From NCBI RefSeq assembly GCF_020866845.1, contig NZ_CP086594.1, positions 3,500,001 through 3,564,000 of the forward strand: a stretch of DNA of 64,000 bases, written 5' to 3'. The position numbers and the translations under genes are program-made. Every line of letters starts with the position of its first letter. Position 1 is the first letter of the stretch. Below the pieces are notes generated by a model, which worked only from the letters and a program-made list of their open reading frames with translations, was not told the origin of the DNA and made no database searches. This document shows positions 27,453 to 36,702 of this stretch, one piece after another. Source of the stretch: Sphingomonas radiodurans. GTDB taxonomy: Bacteria > Pseudomonadota > Alphaproteobacteria > Sphingomonadales > Sphingomonadaceae.

Positions 27453-28703
27453 ATGATCCTGTCGCGTTACGAACGAATGATCGCGCGGCGCTATCTTCTC
27501 CCCGGCCAGGGCGAGCGCTTCATCGTCCTTGTCGCCGGCTTCAGCCTCGGCGCAGTCATGCTCGGCGTTGCCGCGCTCGTCATCGTGATGAGCGTCATGA
27601 ATGGCTTTCGCGCCGAGCTGTTCGACAAGATCGTCGGGCTCAACGGCCATGCCGTGGTGCAGGGAATGGGTGGCCGCCTCACCGACTGGCGCGATGTGGT
27701 GCGCGAGGCGCGCGCGACCCCCGGCGTCACCAGCGCGGTGCCGCTGGTCGAACAGCCGCTAATGTCGACCTACAACGGCCGCGTCGAAGCCGTCCTCGTC
27801 CGCGGCATGCGGGTGCAGGACATCCGCAGCAATTCGGCAATCGGGCGCAATGTCATCACTGGCACCGTCGCAATGTTGACGCCCGGCTCGAACCGCGTCG
27901 CGCTCGGCTCGCGGCTCGCGGAATCGCTCGGCGCCACGGTCGGGTCGGAGATCACGCTGATCAATCCGGCGGGCCAGTCCACCCCGTTCGGCACCGTGCC
28001 GCGCTACGTCAATTACACCGTCGCCGCGGTGTTCGAGATCGGCGTGTACGATTACGACAAGGCCTATGTGATCATGCCGATGGAGGATGCGCAAACGCTG
28101 CTCCTGCTCGGCGATTCGGTCGGAATGATCGAGCTCGACACGGTAGATGCCGATCGCGTCGGAGAGATCCTCGCGCCGCTGGCTGAAAAGGTCGGGCGCG
28201 TCGCGGTCATCAGCGATTGGCGGCAGATGAACGCACAATTGTTTGAGGCGCTGGCGGTCGAGCGCGTCGCGATGTTCGTCGTGCTGTGCATCATCATCCT
28301 GGTCGCCGCGTTCAACATCGCCTCGTCGCTGATCATGCTGGTCCGCGCCAAAACCCGTGACATCGCGATCCTGCGCACGATGGGCGCGACGCGCGGCGCG
28401 ATGATGCGCATCTTCATGTCGGTGGGGGTCGCGATCGGGCTGCTCGGCATCCTTGCCGGGCTGCTGCTCGGCGCCGTGTTCCTTTTCTATCGGCAGGCGG
28501 TGGTGAACTTCGTCCAGTTCGTCACTGGGCAGAACCTCTGGGATCCCTCGATCCGCTACCTCACCGAACTGCCGTCGCAGCCCGATCCGGTCGAGATCGT
28601 GGCGATCGTCCTGATCACCGCGCTGATGACGCTGCTCGCGACGGTTTATCCGGCGTACAAGGCTGCCAGCACCGATCCTGTCCAGGTGTTGCGCTATGAG
28701 TAA
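27453..28703 (+). CDS. lolC: Lipoprotein-releasing ABC transporter permease, LolC/LolE family
   Basis: A 416-residue inner-membrane permease. The cytoplasmic N-terminus (MILSRYERMIARRYL) leads into TM1 at about 24-50, then a periplasmic domain (about 60-270), then three helices near 280-310, 330-360 and 385-405. This is the LolC/LolE and FtsX-MacB topology. With LolD it passes outer-membrane lipoproteins to LolA. Only one permease gene is present, as in most alphaproteobacteria, so it probably acts as a homodimer. The ATG at 27453 starts the conserved region. It is separated from lolD by palindrome element D. Confidence 0.9.
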   Translation: MILSRYERMIARRYLLPGQGERFIVLVAGFSLGAVMLGVAALVIVMSVMNGFRAELFDKIVGLNGHAVVQGMGGRLTDWRDVVREARATPGVTSAVPLVEQPLMSTYNGRVEAVLVRGMRVQDIRSNSAIGRNVITGTVAMLTPGSNRVALGSRLAESLGATVGSEITLINPAGQSTPFGTVPRYVNYTVAAVFEIGVYDYDKAYVIMPMEDAQTLLLLGDSVGMIELDTVDADRVGEILAPLAEKVGRVAVISDWRQMNAQLFEALAVERVAMFVVLCIIILVAAFNIASSLIMLVRAKTRDIAILRTMGATRGAMMRIFMSVGVAIGLLGILAGLLLGAVFLFYRQAVVNFVQFVTGQNLWDPSIRYLTELPSQPDPVEIVAIVLITALMTLLATVYPAYKAASTDPVQVLRYE

Positions 28704-28711
28704 GCCGATCT

Positions 28712-28856
28712 CAATCCTCCCCGCAAAGCGGGGAGGGGGACCATTCCGCAGCAATGGTGGAGGGGAATTGCCACGGGCGATGCGCGTGAGGCGTTTCCCC
28801 TTCACCACTTGCCTTCAGCAAGCGGTCCCCTTCCCCATCTTCGATGGGGAGGATCG
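28712..28856. repeat. Paired palindrome element D (lolC-lolD junction)
   Basis: Two inverted arms, 28712-28765 and 28797-28856. Each has an outer hairpin (CCTCCCCGC / GCGGGGAGG at 28716-28736; CCTTCCCCATC / GATGGGGAGG at 28829-28852) and a second inner stem-loop with ACC...GGT ends. The arms read alike when one is reverse-complemented. The last bases of the second arm, GGGGAGG, form the ribosome-binding site of lolD, four bases from its ATG. Confidence 0.85.
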
Positions 28857-29528
28857 ATGACTGCCGTTCTCCAGACCCGCGGACTCTCGCGCAGCTTCAC
28901 GCAGGGCGACGAGACTATCGAGGTGCTGCGCGGCGTTGACCTGTCGGTCGGCGCGGGTGAGATCGTGGCGCTGCTCGGCCCCTCGGGCTCGGGCAAGTCG
29001 ACGTTGCTCCAGGCGGTCGGGCTGTTGGAGGGCGGGTTCGATGGCTCGATCCGCATCGCCGGTGAGGAAGCCGCCAAGCTCGACGCGCACGGCCGCACCA
29101 TCGTGCGCCGCGACAAACTCGGCTTCGTCTATCAGTTCCACCATCTATTGCCCGATTTCAACGCGCTGGAGAACGTTGTTCTCCCGCAGTTGATCCTCGG
29201 CACAGTGCGCGAGACGGCCGATGCGCGCGCCGCCACGCTCCTCACCGCACTCGGCCTCGGCCACCGCCTCACGCACCGCCCGAGCCAGCTCTCCGGGGGC
29301 GAGCAACAACGCGTTGCGGTCGCCCGCGCGCTCGCCAACCGCCCCGCGCTGGTGCTTGCCGACGAGCCGACGGGCAACCTCGACGAAGGTACCGCCGATC
29401 GCGTGCTCGGCGAATTCCTTCGTCTGGTGCGCGAGGAAGGCTCCGCCGCGCTGGTCGCGACGCACAATGAGCGGTTGGCGGCGAAGATGGACCGCGTCGT
29501 TCGCCTTCACGAAGGCGTGCTGCAGTGA
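28857..29528 (+). CDS. lolD: Lipoprotein-releasing ABC transporter ATPase LolD
   Basis: A 223-residue ABC ATPase with Walker [10 protein letters not shown], the Q-loop near YQFHHLLP, the signature LSGGEQQR and Walker [11 protein letters not shown] followed by a His switch ATHN. The segment [19 protein letters not shown] is characteristic of LolD. It powers release of lipoproteins by the LolC permease. The start at 28857 follows the repeat arm; its stop overlaps the next GTG (GTGA), and that gene overlaps the glutathione peroxidase gene, so three genes run as one unit. Confidence 0.93.
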   Translation: MTAVLQTRGLSRSFTQGDETIEVLRGVDLSVGAGEIVALLGPSGSGKSTLLQAVGLLEGGFDGSIRIAGEEAAKLDAHGRTIVRRDKLGFVYQFHHLLPDFNALENVVLPQLILGTVRETADARAATLLTALGLGHRLTHRPSQLSGGEQQRVAVARALANRPALVLADEPTGNLDEGTADRVLGEFLRLVREEGSAALVATHNERLAAKMDRVVRLHEGVLQ

Positions 29529-30121
29529 ACCCTTGGCGTGATCCGCCGGTGCTCACCGGCCGGCATGTCACACTCCGCCCGCTCGTTGCCGAGGATCGCG
29601 ACGCGCTCGCCGCGGCCGCCGAGGGCCTGATCGATCTGTTCCACGCCAATGTCTCTGGGTTGCGCGATCCCGAGGCGTTCATGGCGGCGGTGTTCAAGGA
29701 GCGGGATTTCGGCCGCTCGATGCCGTTCGCGGTGGTAACGCCTGACGATCGGATCGTCGGGCTCACGCGCTACATGCGGATGAACGAGGCGCACCGCCGG
29801 GTCGAAGCTGGCGGCACCTTCTATTCCTCCTCGGTGCAGCGCACCGGCGTCAACACCGAGGCCAAGCTGCTACTGCTGGGCCACGCCTTTGAGGTGCTCG
29901 GCTGCAACGCCGTCCAGATCCGCACCGACTGGTTCAATCGCGCCTCGCAACGCGCGATCGAGCGGCTCGGCGCCAAGCGTGATGGCGTGCTCCGCTCGCA
30001 CCAGGTGATGGATGGCCGCGTGCGCGATATCGTTGTCTATTCGATCATCGCTTGCGAATGGCCGGGAGTCAGGCAGAACCTCCAGCATCTGCTCGCAAGG
30101 CATGAGGGGGAGGGGCGATGA
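29525..30121 (+). CDS. GNAT-family N-acetyltransferase
   Basis: A 198-residue protein of the RimJ/RimL type. It has the first strand [18 protein letters not shown], the [18 protein letters not shown] strand and the CoA-binding region around [25 protein letters not shown], then [20 protein letters not shown], all in GNAT order. This group acetylates amines on small molecules or protein N-termini; the substrate is unknown. It starts at a GTG overlapping lolD and ends in ATGA with the glutathione peroxidase gene. Confidence 0.85.
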   Translation: MNPWRDPPVLTGRHVTLRPLVAEDRDALAAAAEGLIDLFHANVSGLRDPEAFMAAVFKERDFGRSMPFAVVTPDDRIVGLTRYMRMNEAHRRVEAGGTFYSSSVQRTGVNTEAKLLLLGHAFEVLGCNAVQIRTDWFNRASQRAIERLGAKRDGVLRSHQVMDGRVRDIVVYSIIACEWPGVRQNLQHLLARHEGEGR

Positions 30122-30597
30122 CTGCGATCACTCAGTTCGAGGTAAAGGCCGCCGACGGCAGCACCGCGTCGCTTGATGCGCATGCCGGCAAGGTGCTGCT
30201 GATCGTCAACACTGCCTCCAAATGCGGCTTCACCCCGCAATATACCGGGCTCGAGGCGCTGCACCGCGGTTATAGCGAGCGCGGCTTCGAAGTGCTTGGT
30301 TTCCCGTGCAACCAGTTCGGCGCGCAGGAGCCCGGCGATGCGGCCGAGATCGCGAACTTCTGTTCGCTGACCTATGATGTCACCTTCCCCGTCTTCGCCA
30401 AGATCGACGTCAACGGCCCGACCGCCGATCCGCTGTTCGAACGCCTGAAGAGCGAAGCGCCGGGCTTGCTCGGCTCGAAGGCGATCAAGTGGAATTTCAC
30501 CAAATTCCTCATCGATCGCGAGGGCAATGTCGTCGCGCGCTACGCTCCGACGACGAAGCCCGAGGAAATTCGCAAGGACATCGAGAAGCTTCTCTAG
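30118..30597 (+). CDS. Glutathione peroxidase-family thiol peroxidase
   Basis: A 159-residue peroxidase of the BtuE/Gpx type. The peroxidatic Cys36 is in NTASKCGFTPQ, the active-site Gln70 is in FPCNQFGAQEP and the WNFTKF tryptophan-asparagine pair is present. Cys82 in ANFCSLTY is at the place of the resolving cysteine in thioredoxin-dependent members, so thioredoxin rather than glutathione is the likely reductant (inference). The protein reduces hydrogen peroxide and lipid peroxides in the cytoplasm. Its ATG overlaps the acetyltransferase stop. Confidence 0.92.
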   Translation: MTAITQFEVKAADGSTASLDAHAGKVLLIVNTASKCGFTPQYTGLEALHRGYSERGFEVLGFPCNQFGAQEPGDAAEIANFCSLTYDVTFPVFAKIDVNGPTADPLFERLKSEAPGLLGSKAIKWNFTKFLIDREGNVVARYAPTTKPEEIRKDIEKLL

Positions 30598-30667
30598 CCG
30601 CATTTCGTCCACAACGATCCGCCGCACGCCGCTGGCGGAATCGGCGCCGAGTCCCTAGCGTGGGGTG

Positions 30668-33600
30668 ATGCCGCATTCCGGGTTCGTTCCACTTCGTATC
30701 TTCTCGTCCTACACGATGCTCGACGGGGCGATCGAGCCCAAGGCGATCGCCAAGCGTGCGTGGCAGCTAGGGTTTCCCGCCGCCGCGCTGACCGATCGCA
30801 ACGGCCTCTATGCGGCGATGGCCTTTTCGGACGCGGCACAGGATGCCGGTGTGCAACCGATCATCGGGACGATGCTGGGCGTTGCCCGACCTGACATGCC
30901 CGATGGTGTCGCGCCGATCGTCGACTGGCTCGCGCTCTACGCGCAGGACGCGCGCGGCTACGATAATCTGTGTGAGCTGGTCAGCCGCGCGCACCTTGAT
31001 CGCCCGATCGACCTGCCGCCGCACGTCTGTTTCACTTCGCTCGCCGAATGCACAGCAGGGCTGATCGCGCTGACCGCCGGCGGGGAGGGCGCGCTCGCCC
31101 GGCTATACGCCGAGGATCAGCCCGCCCGCGCCGCCGCATATGTCGATCGCCTGGCGGCGCTATTCCCCGACCGACTCTACGTCGAGATCGCCCGACGCGG
31201 CGACGACGTCGAAGAGCGTGCCGAAGCGGCATTGCTCGATGTCGCCTACGATCGCGGCCTGCCGATCGTCGCGACCAACCCTTGCTGCTTTGCCGAAGCT
31301 ACCTTCGGCGCCGCGCACGACGCGCTGCTGTGCATCGCCAATTCCACCTACGTCGAAAGCGATGATCGCCCGCGCAGTTCGCCCGACGCGTGGATGAAGC
31401 CCGCCGATGCGATGCGCGCCTTGTTCGACGATCTGCCCGAAGCGATCGCTAATACGCTTGTCGTCGCGCAGCGGTGCGCCATCGCCGCGCCGAAACGTGC
31501 CCCGATTCTCCCCAGCCTCGCAGGCGACCGCGAGGGCGAGGCCGCGATGCTCCGCACCGAAGCGCATGCCGGCCTCGAAGCACGGTTGAAGCGGATCGAG
31601 GAGCTCGCGAGCGAGCCGCAAGCCGATGGCTGGCAGGACGCTTACCGCACTCGCCTCGACTTCGAACTCGATGTCATCATCCAGATGGGGTTCCCGGGCT
31701 ATTTCCTGATCGTCGCGGACTTCATCAAATGGGCGAAGTCGCACGACATCCCGGTCGGGCCGGGCCGCGGCTCGGGTGCGGGCTCCGTAGTCGCCTGGTC
31801 GCTGACGATCACCGATCTCGATCCGCTCCAGCTCGGTCTGCTGTTCGAACGCTTCCTCAATCCGGAACGCGTGTCGATGCCCGATTTCGACATCGATTTC
31901 TGCGAAACGCGCCGCGGCGAAGTGATCCGCTACGTCCAGGAGAAATACGGCCGCGATCAGGTCGCGCAGATCATCACCTTCGGTAAGCTGAAGGCGCGCG
32001 CGGTGCTCAAGGACACCGGGCGTGTGATGCAGATGAGCTATGGCCAGATCGATCGACTCGCCAAGCTGGTGCCCAACCACCCGACCGATCCGTGGACGCT
32101 GAAACGCGCGATCGACGGTGTCGCCGAACTGCACCGCGAATACGCCAACGACAATCAGGTCCGTCACCTGCTCGATCTCGCGATGCAGCTCGAAGGACTG
32201 CCGCGCCACGCGTCGACGCACGCCGCCGGCGTGGTGATCGGCGATCGCCCGCTGTCGCAGCTCGTCCCGCTCTACCGCGACCCGCGCTCGGACATGCCGG
32301 TCACGCAGTTCGACATGAAATATGTCGAGGGCGCCGGCCTCGTGAAGTTCGACTTTCTCGGCCTCAAGACGCTGTCGGTTCTCAAGCGCGCGCTGCAACT
32401 GCTTGATAAACGCGGCATCCATGTCGATCTCGACGCGCTGACATGGGACGACGAGGCGGTCTACGCCTTGCTGCAGAAGGGCGACACGGTCGGCGTGTTC
32501 CAGCTCGAATCCGAAGGAATGCGCCGCACGCTCTCGGCCGTCCGCCCGTCGAACTTCGGCGATATTATCGCGCTCGTCTCGCTCTACCGCCCTGGCCCGA
32601 TGGACAATATCCCGTCATTCGGCCGCCGCAAGCAGGGCACCGAGGCGATCGACTATCCGCATCCGCTGCTCGAACCGATCCTCGCCGAAACCTACGGGAT
32701 CTTCGTCTACCAGGAGCAGGTCATGCAGGCGGCGCAGGTGCTCGCCGGCTATTCGCTCGGCGGCGCCGATCTGCTGCGCCGCGCAATGGGCAAGAAGATC
32801 AAGGCCGAGATGGATGCGCAGCGCGCGACCTTCGTCGAGGGCTGCGCCGCGCACAACCAGATCCCCGCCGCGCGCGCCAATGCATTGTTCGATTTGATCG
32901 ACAAGTTCGCCGGCTACGGCTTCAACAAGAGCCACGCCGCCGCCTATGCCCTGCTCGCCTACCAGACCGCCTGGCTGAAGGCGCACCAACCGGAGGAGTT
33001 CTTCGCCGCCTCGATGGCGTACGACATCCATCAGACCGACAAGCTCGCGATCTTCTGCGACGACATGCGAAGAATGCAGGTCAAGTGCTTGCCACCAGAC
33101 ATCAACCATAGCCGCGCCGACTTCGATGTCGAGATCACCGATGATGGTCCGGCGGTGCGCTATGCGCTCGCCGCGCTCAAGTCGGTGGGCGAGGGGGCGA
33201 TGGAGAAGGTCGTCGCCGAGCGCGACGAAGGTGGCGTATTCGAGCGGCTCGACGATCTCGCGCGGCGCGTCGATCCGCGGCTGTTCAACAAGCGCCAGCT
33301 CGAAACGCTCGCCGCCGCAGGCGCCTTCGATGCGATCGAGCCGAACCGCGCCGGGGTTTACGCGGTGGCCGAAACGATGCTCGCGGTCGCCGCGCGGCAG
33401 CACGACGCGCGCACCAGCGGGCAGGGCGGTCTCTTCGGCGATGCCGAGCCCGCCGGCGACGCGATCAAGCTTCCCGCCTCCGCGCGCTGGGGCATGGCCG
33501 AGCGGATGGAGCAGGAGAAGGAAGCGTTCGGCTTCTACTTTTCCGCGCATCCGGTCGATCGCCACGCGCATCTCGCTCGCGCCCACGGTGCGCGGCAATA

Positions 33601-34162
33601 TGCCGCCCTAGGCGAGCTATCGATCCCCGACGATGGCACGCGCGCCGGCGCCACGATGGCAGTACTCGTCGAGGAAGCGCGCTGGCGTACCTCGGCGCGC
33701 GGCAAGCGCTACCTGATGGCGACGCTGAGCGACCAGAGCGGCCAGTTCATCGCGACCTGCTTCGACGATGCGGTAGCCGCCGACCTCGAGGAAGCCGCGC
33801 GCGCCGGCGGCTGCGGCCTCGCCACGGTGGAACTCGATCGCCGCCCCGGGGAGGAAACCCCGCGCGTCACCGTCAAGCGCATGCAGCCGTTCGAGGCGTT
33901 GGCCTCGCTCGCGCGCTTCGTGGTCGAGATCGCCGTCGCCGAACCCGCCGCGCTGCCCGCCCTTGCACGCCTGCTCGAGCACCACCGCGGCGCGCGCGGT
34001 GAGGTGCTCGTCCGAGCGACCGTGCCGGGTGGCGAAGCGCTGCTGTTGCTCGGTCGCGATTTCCTGCTTGATGGCGAACTGGTGGATCGCATCGAGGATT
34101 TGCCCGGGGTTCGCGAGGTGACGCTACGGCAATCGGAAACGCGGCTAGCGTTGGTCGGCTGA
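30668..34162 (+). CDS. dnaE: DNA polymerase III alpha subunit
   Basis: A 1164-residue replicative polymerase. The order is PHP domain (about 5-260), palm with catalytic aspartates in MPDFDIDF (about residue 400), fingers, then a helix-hairpin-helix, an OB fold (about 990-1060) and a C-terminal domain. Family segments such as GPGRGSGAGSVVAW, NKSHAAAYALLAYQTAWLK and ASTHAAGVVI are seen. The PHP metal motif is degenerate: where active forms have His-x-His, this protein reads PLRIFSS. Proofreading therefore rests on a separate epsilon subunit. A GTG one codon upstream (30665) is an alternative start. Confidence 0.96.
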   Translation: MPHSGFVPLRIFSSYTMLDGAIEPKAIAKRAWQLGFPAAALTDRNGLYAAMAFSDAAQDAGVQPIIGTMLGVARPDMPDGVAPIVDWLALYAQDARGYDNLCELVSRAHLDRPIDLPPHVCFTSLAECTAGLIALTAGGEGALARLYAEDQPARAAAYVDRLAALFPDRLYVEIARRGDDVEERAEAALLDVAYDRGLPIVATNPCCFAEATFGAAHDALLCIANSTYVESDDRPRSSPDAWMKPADAMRALFDDLPEAIANTLVVAQRCAIAAPKRAPILPSLAGDREGEAAMLRTEAHAGLEARLKRIEELASEPQADGWQDAYRTRLDFELDVIIQMGFPGYFLIVADFIKWAKSHDIPVGPGRGSGAGSVVAWSLTITDLDPLQLGLLFERFLNPERVSMPDFDIDFCETRRGEVIRYVQEKYGRDQVAQIITFGKLKARAVLKDTGRVMQMSYGQIDRLAKLVPNHPTDPWTLKRAIDGVAELHREYANDNQVRHLLDLAMQLEGLPRHASTHAAGVVIGDRPLSQLVPLYRDPRSDMPVTQFDMKYVEGAGLVKFDFLGLKTLSVLKRALQLLDKRGIHVDLDALTWDDEAVYALLQKGDTVGVFQLESEGMRRTLSAVRPSNFGDIIALVSLYRPGPMDNIPSFGRRKQGTEAIDYPHPLLEPILAETYGIFVYQEQVMQAAQVLAGYSLGGADLLRRAMGKKIKAEMDAQRATFVEGCAAHNQIPAARANALFDLIDKFAGYGFNKSHAAAYALLAYQTAWLKAHQPEEFFAASMAYDIHQTDKLAIFCDDMRRMQVKCLPPDINHSRADFDVEITDDGPAVRYALAALKSVGEGAMEKVVAERDEGGVFERLDDLARRVDPRLFNKRQLETLAAAGAFDAIEPNRAGVYAVAETMLAVAARQHDARTSGQGGLFGDAEPAGDAIKLPASARWGMAERMEQEKEAFGFYFSAHPVDRHAHLARAHGARQYAALGELSIPDDGTRAGATMAVLVEEARWRTSARGKRYLMATLSDQSGQFIATCFDDAVAADLEEAARAGGCGLATVELDRRPGEETPRVTVKRMQPFEALASLARFVVEIAVAEPAALPALARLLEHHRGARGEVLVRATVPGGEALLLLGRDFLLDGELVDRIEDLPGVREVTLRQSETRLALVG

Positions 34163-34205
34163 TCGTGCGAGCGGGCGCTCGCAGGTTGAAGAGGGCGGAC
34201 GGACG

Positions 34206-35033
34206 ATGATCATCTTGCTCGCCCTCTCCGCCGCCGCCGCCGAACCTGCGCCCCAGTCGGAAGCGCCTCCGCCCGAGCGCTATACGCTGTTCGATCCCGT
34301 CCCGCGCGATCGGTTGCGCGGTTTCAATACCGATCGTCCTGACACCACCGAGAGCCCTTACACCCTCAATGCCGGGCACTTGCAGATCGAGCTGAGCGCC
34401 GCCGAATACACGCTCGGCCGCGATCGCAGCCGGACGCTCGACGTGCTGCCGGTGAACCTGAAGCTCGGCCTGCTCGACAACGTCGATCTGCAGCTGCTCT
34501 TCACCCCGTATCAGCGCGTCGTCGGCGACGATGGCGTCGACCAGGGGTTCGGCGACGACACGCTCGTCCGCCTCAAGATCAACCTGCAGGGCAACGATGG
34601 GGAAGGCGTCGCACTCGGCGTCATGCCGTTCATAAAGCTGCCGACCGGCACTAGCGGGCTCTCCAACGGTCACGTCGAAGCGGGGTTGATCCTGCCGATG
34701 GCGATCGACCTGTTCGGCGACTGGTCGCTCGGCGCGATGCTCGAAGCGGATCTCGTCTACCGCGACGAGGCGCAAGCCTACGGCCTCGATCTGGTTCACA
34801 GCGTCACGCTCGGCCATCTGGTCGCGGGGCCAGTGAGCGCGTACGTCGAATACGTCGGCATCCTGCCGCGCGGCGCCGCATCCGGCATCGAGCGCCGCTA
34901 TCAGGCGATCGCGTCGGCCGGGCTGACGCTCGCAGTGGGCGAGAATTTGCTGCTCGATGCCGGCACACGGATCGGGTTCAGCGGCAATTCGGATCGATCC
35001 ACGATCTTCCTGGGCGCCTCGACGCGATTTTGA
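34206..35033 (+). CDS. Outer-membrane beta-barrel protein, putative transporter (phenol-degradation MetA-like family)
   Basis: The 275-residue product has a short signal peptide (about 1-13) and a proline-rich linker, then alternating hydrophobic strands to the C-terminal Phe, as expected for an outer-membrane barrel. The segment RPDTTESPYTLNAGHLQIEL, with turn pairs later, resembles the MetA-pathway phenol-degradation protein family, often annotated simply as transporter. Whether it imports a substrate or is a structural protein is unclear. It follows dnaE after 43 bases; no regulator is near. Confidence 0.7.
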   Translation: MIILLALSAAAAEPAPQSEAPPPERYTLFDPVPRDRLRGFNTDRPDTTESPYTLNAGHLQIELSAAEYTLGRDRSRTLDVLPVNLKLGLLDNVDLQLLFTPYQRVVGDDGVDQGFGDDTLVRLKINLQGNDGEGVALGVMPFIKLPTGTSGLSNGHVEAGLILPMAIDLFGDWSLGAMLEADLVYRDEAQAYGLDLVHSVTLGHLVAGPVSAYVEYVGILPRGAASGIERRYQAIASAGLTLAVGENLLLDAGTRIGFSGNSDRSTIFLGASTRF

Positions 35034-35068
35034 CCGACAGGCCATTCCCTCAGGAAGCGGACTAGAGA

Positions 35069-35380
35069 CTAAGTCGCGTCGACCCGCATCACCACCACCG
35101 CCACATCGCCAAGCACCAACCCCGCAGCCCGCCGCACCTTGTCCTTTAGCGGCAGCAGATACCCGCCCGCGCGCGGGAGCAGCGATGTCGTGAACCGCGT
35201 CGCGCCAATCGTCGCGGTCACCGGCACTACGCCCCAGCCGTAGCTCGCCGCCCGCGCCGCCGCGCGCACCGCTTCCGCATGATCGTCGGGCAGCGCGACG
35301 AAGAAGAACGGCGCCGGCCCGCGCCATTCGATCACTGGCCCTGCGAACACTATCTCGAGCAGCGGCGGCGCATCGCTCAT
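35069..35380 (-). CDS. DUF1905-like small protein
   Basis: A 103-residue protein. The segments IEWRGPAPFFFVALPDD, SYGWGVVPVTATIGATRFTTSL and YLLPLKDKVRRAAGLVLGD follow the pattern of the DUF1905 barrel family, with no known enzyme activity. Start at 35380 overlaps the stop of the radical SAM gene (ATGA), so the two are co-translated. Function unknown. Confidence 0.75.
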   Translation of the reverse strand: MSDAPPLLEIVFAGPVIEWRGPAPFFFVALPDDHAEAVRAAARAASYGWGVVPVTATIGATRFTTSLLPRAGGYLLPLKDKVRRAAGLVLGDVAVVVMRVDAT

Positions 35381-36462
35381 CAGAACAGCTCCCCCTGCGG
35401 CCCCCGCGGCGGCCGAAACAGGTCGCAGCGCAACTGCATCTTTTCGCGGTTCTGATCGATCCCGTGCTTGCGCCGCGCAATCAGGAAGCGCGTGCGCAAC
35501 AGCTCCGCCCATGGCCCTTCCCCACGCATCCGCGAGAAGAAACCGGGATCATTGTCCTTGCCCCCGCGCAGCGACTGGATCGTCGCCATCACCTTGCCTG
35601 CACGCTCGGGAAAATGCTCGTCGAGCCACGCGCGGAACAGCGGCGCCACTTCCCACGGCAGCCGTACCGGGATGAACGACACGCCGCGCGCGCCTGCTGC
35701 CGCTGCCCGCTCGACGATCGCCTCCACCTCGTTGTCGGTGATCGCGGGGATCACCGGCGCCATGTTGACGTAGACGGGGACGCCCGCATCGGCGAACCGC
35801 CGCACCGCCGCCAGCCGCTTCTCGGGATGCGGCGCGCGCGGCTCGATCGTCATCGCTATCTTCGGGTCGAGCGATGTGATCGAGATCGCGACCCCCACCA
35901 GGCCCTTTGCCGCCATCGGCGCGATCAGGTCGAGATCACGCACCACGCGGTCGGATTTTGTCGTGATCACAAGTGGATGATCGCACGCCGCCAGCACCTC
36001 GATCACGCCCCGCGTTATGCGCCATTTGCCCTCGATCGGCTGGTAAGGATCGGTGTTGGTGCCCAGCGCCATTGGCGCGCAGCGATAGCTGGGCTTCGCC
36101 AACTCACCCCGCAGCAAGTCAGCCGCATCAGGCTTGGCGAACAGCTTGGTCTCGAAGTCGAGCCCCGGCGAAAGATCATGGAACGCATGGCTCGGCCGCG
36201 CGAAGCAGTAGATGCAGCCATGCTCGCACCCGCGATACGGGTTGATCGAGCGATCGAACGGCACGTCGGGCGAGGTGTTGCGGCTGATGATCGTCTTGGG
36301 CCGCTCGATCGTCACCGTCGTGCGTACCGGCGCCGGACGCCCGTCTATCTCGTCACGCATGTCGAGCCAGTCGCCATCCGCCTCGGTCTGCGGCAAGCCG
36401 AAGCGCTTGCTCTCGCCGTTCAGCGTCACACCGCGCACGACTCGCTTGCTCACCTGCGCCAT
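35380..36462 (-). CDS. Radical SAM protein, PA0069 / spore photoproduct lyase-like
   Basis: About 360 residues. The three cysteines that bind the iron-sulfur cluster are Cys79, Cys83 and Cys86 in CEHGCIYC. The pattern SINPYRGCEHGCIYCFARP followed by a DFETKLFAK segment matches the PA0069 family, related to the SplB group, for which no substrate is established. The ATG at 36462 is used; a TTG one codon earlier is possible. It sits downstream of ygfA/DUF2842 on the same strand, with a 33-base gap, and overlaps the DUF1905 gene. Confidence 0.85.
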   Translation of the reverse strand: MAQVSKRVVRGVTLNGESKRFGLPQTEADGDWLDMRDEIDGRPAPVRTTVTIERPKTIISRNTSPDVPFDRSINPYRGCEHGCIYCFARPSHAFHDLSPGLDFETKLFAKPDAADLLRGELAKPSYRCAPMALGTNTDPYQPIEGKWRITRGVIEVLAACDHPLVITTKSDRVVRDLDLIAPMAAKGLVGVAISITSLDPKIAMTIEPRAPHPEKRLAAVRRFADAGVPVYVNMAPVIPAITDNEVEAIVERAAAAGARGVSFIPVRLPWEVAPLFRAWLDEHFPERAGKVMATIQSLRGGKDNDPGFFSRMRGEGPWAELLRTRFLIARRKHGIDQNREKMQLRCDLFRPPRGPQGELF

Positions 36463-36495
36463 CAACGAGAACGTATCAGGAACACGGCGCGGCGG

Positions 36496-36702
36496 TCAAC
36501 GCCAGCGGGCGGTCTCCATCCAGCGCAGGAGCGGCTTCAGCGGCGTGATCCAGATGATCCCGGTGACCAGATAGAACATCAGTTGAGCCGCCCAGTGCCA
36601 GCCACTGATGACCTCGGAAAAGCTGATAATGACCACGCACCACACCGCAATCAGCAACAGGATCGCCAGCATGCCGACCGGCTTGCGCCACGATGGGTTC
36701 AT
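36496..36702 (-). CDS. DUF2842 small membrane protein
   Basis: A 68-residue protein with two hydrophobic helices (about 9-28 and 36-53), N-terminal MNPSWRKPVGM and C-terminal PLKPLLRWMETARWR, matching the DUF2842 family of alphaproteobacteria. Function unknown. The ATG at 36702 overlaps the ygfA stop (ATGA), which also decides against a start four codons earlier. Confidence 0.75.
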   Translation of the reverse strand: MNPSWRKPVGMLAILLLIAVWCVVIISFSEVISGWHWAAQLMFYLVTGIIWITPLKPLLRWMETARWR

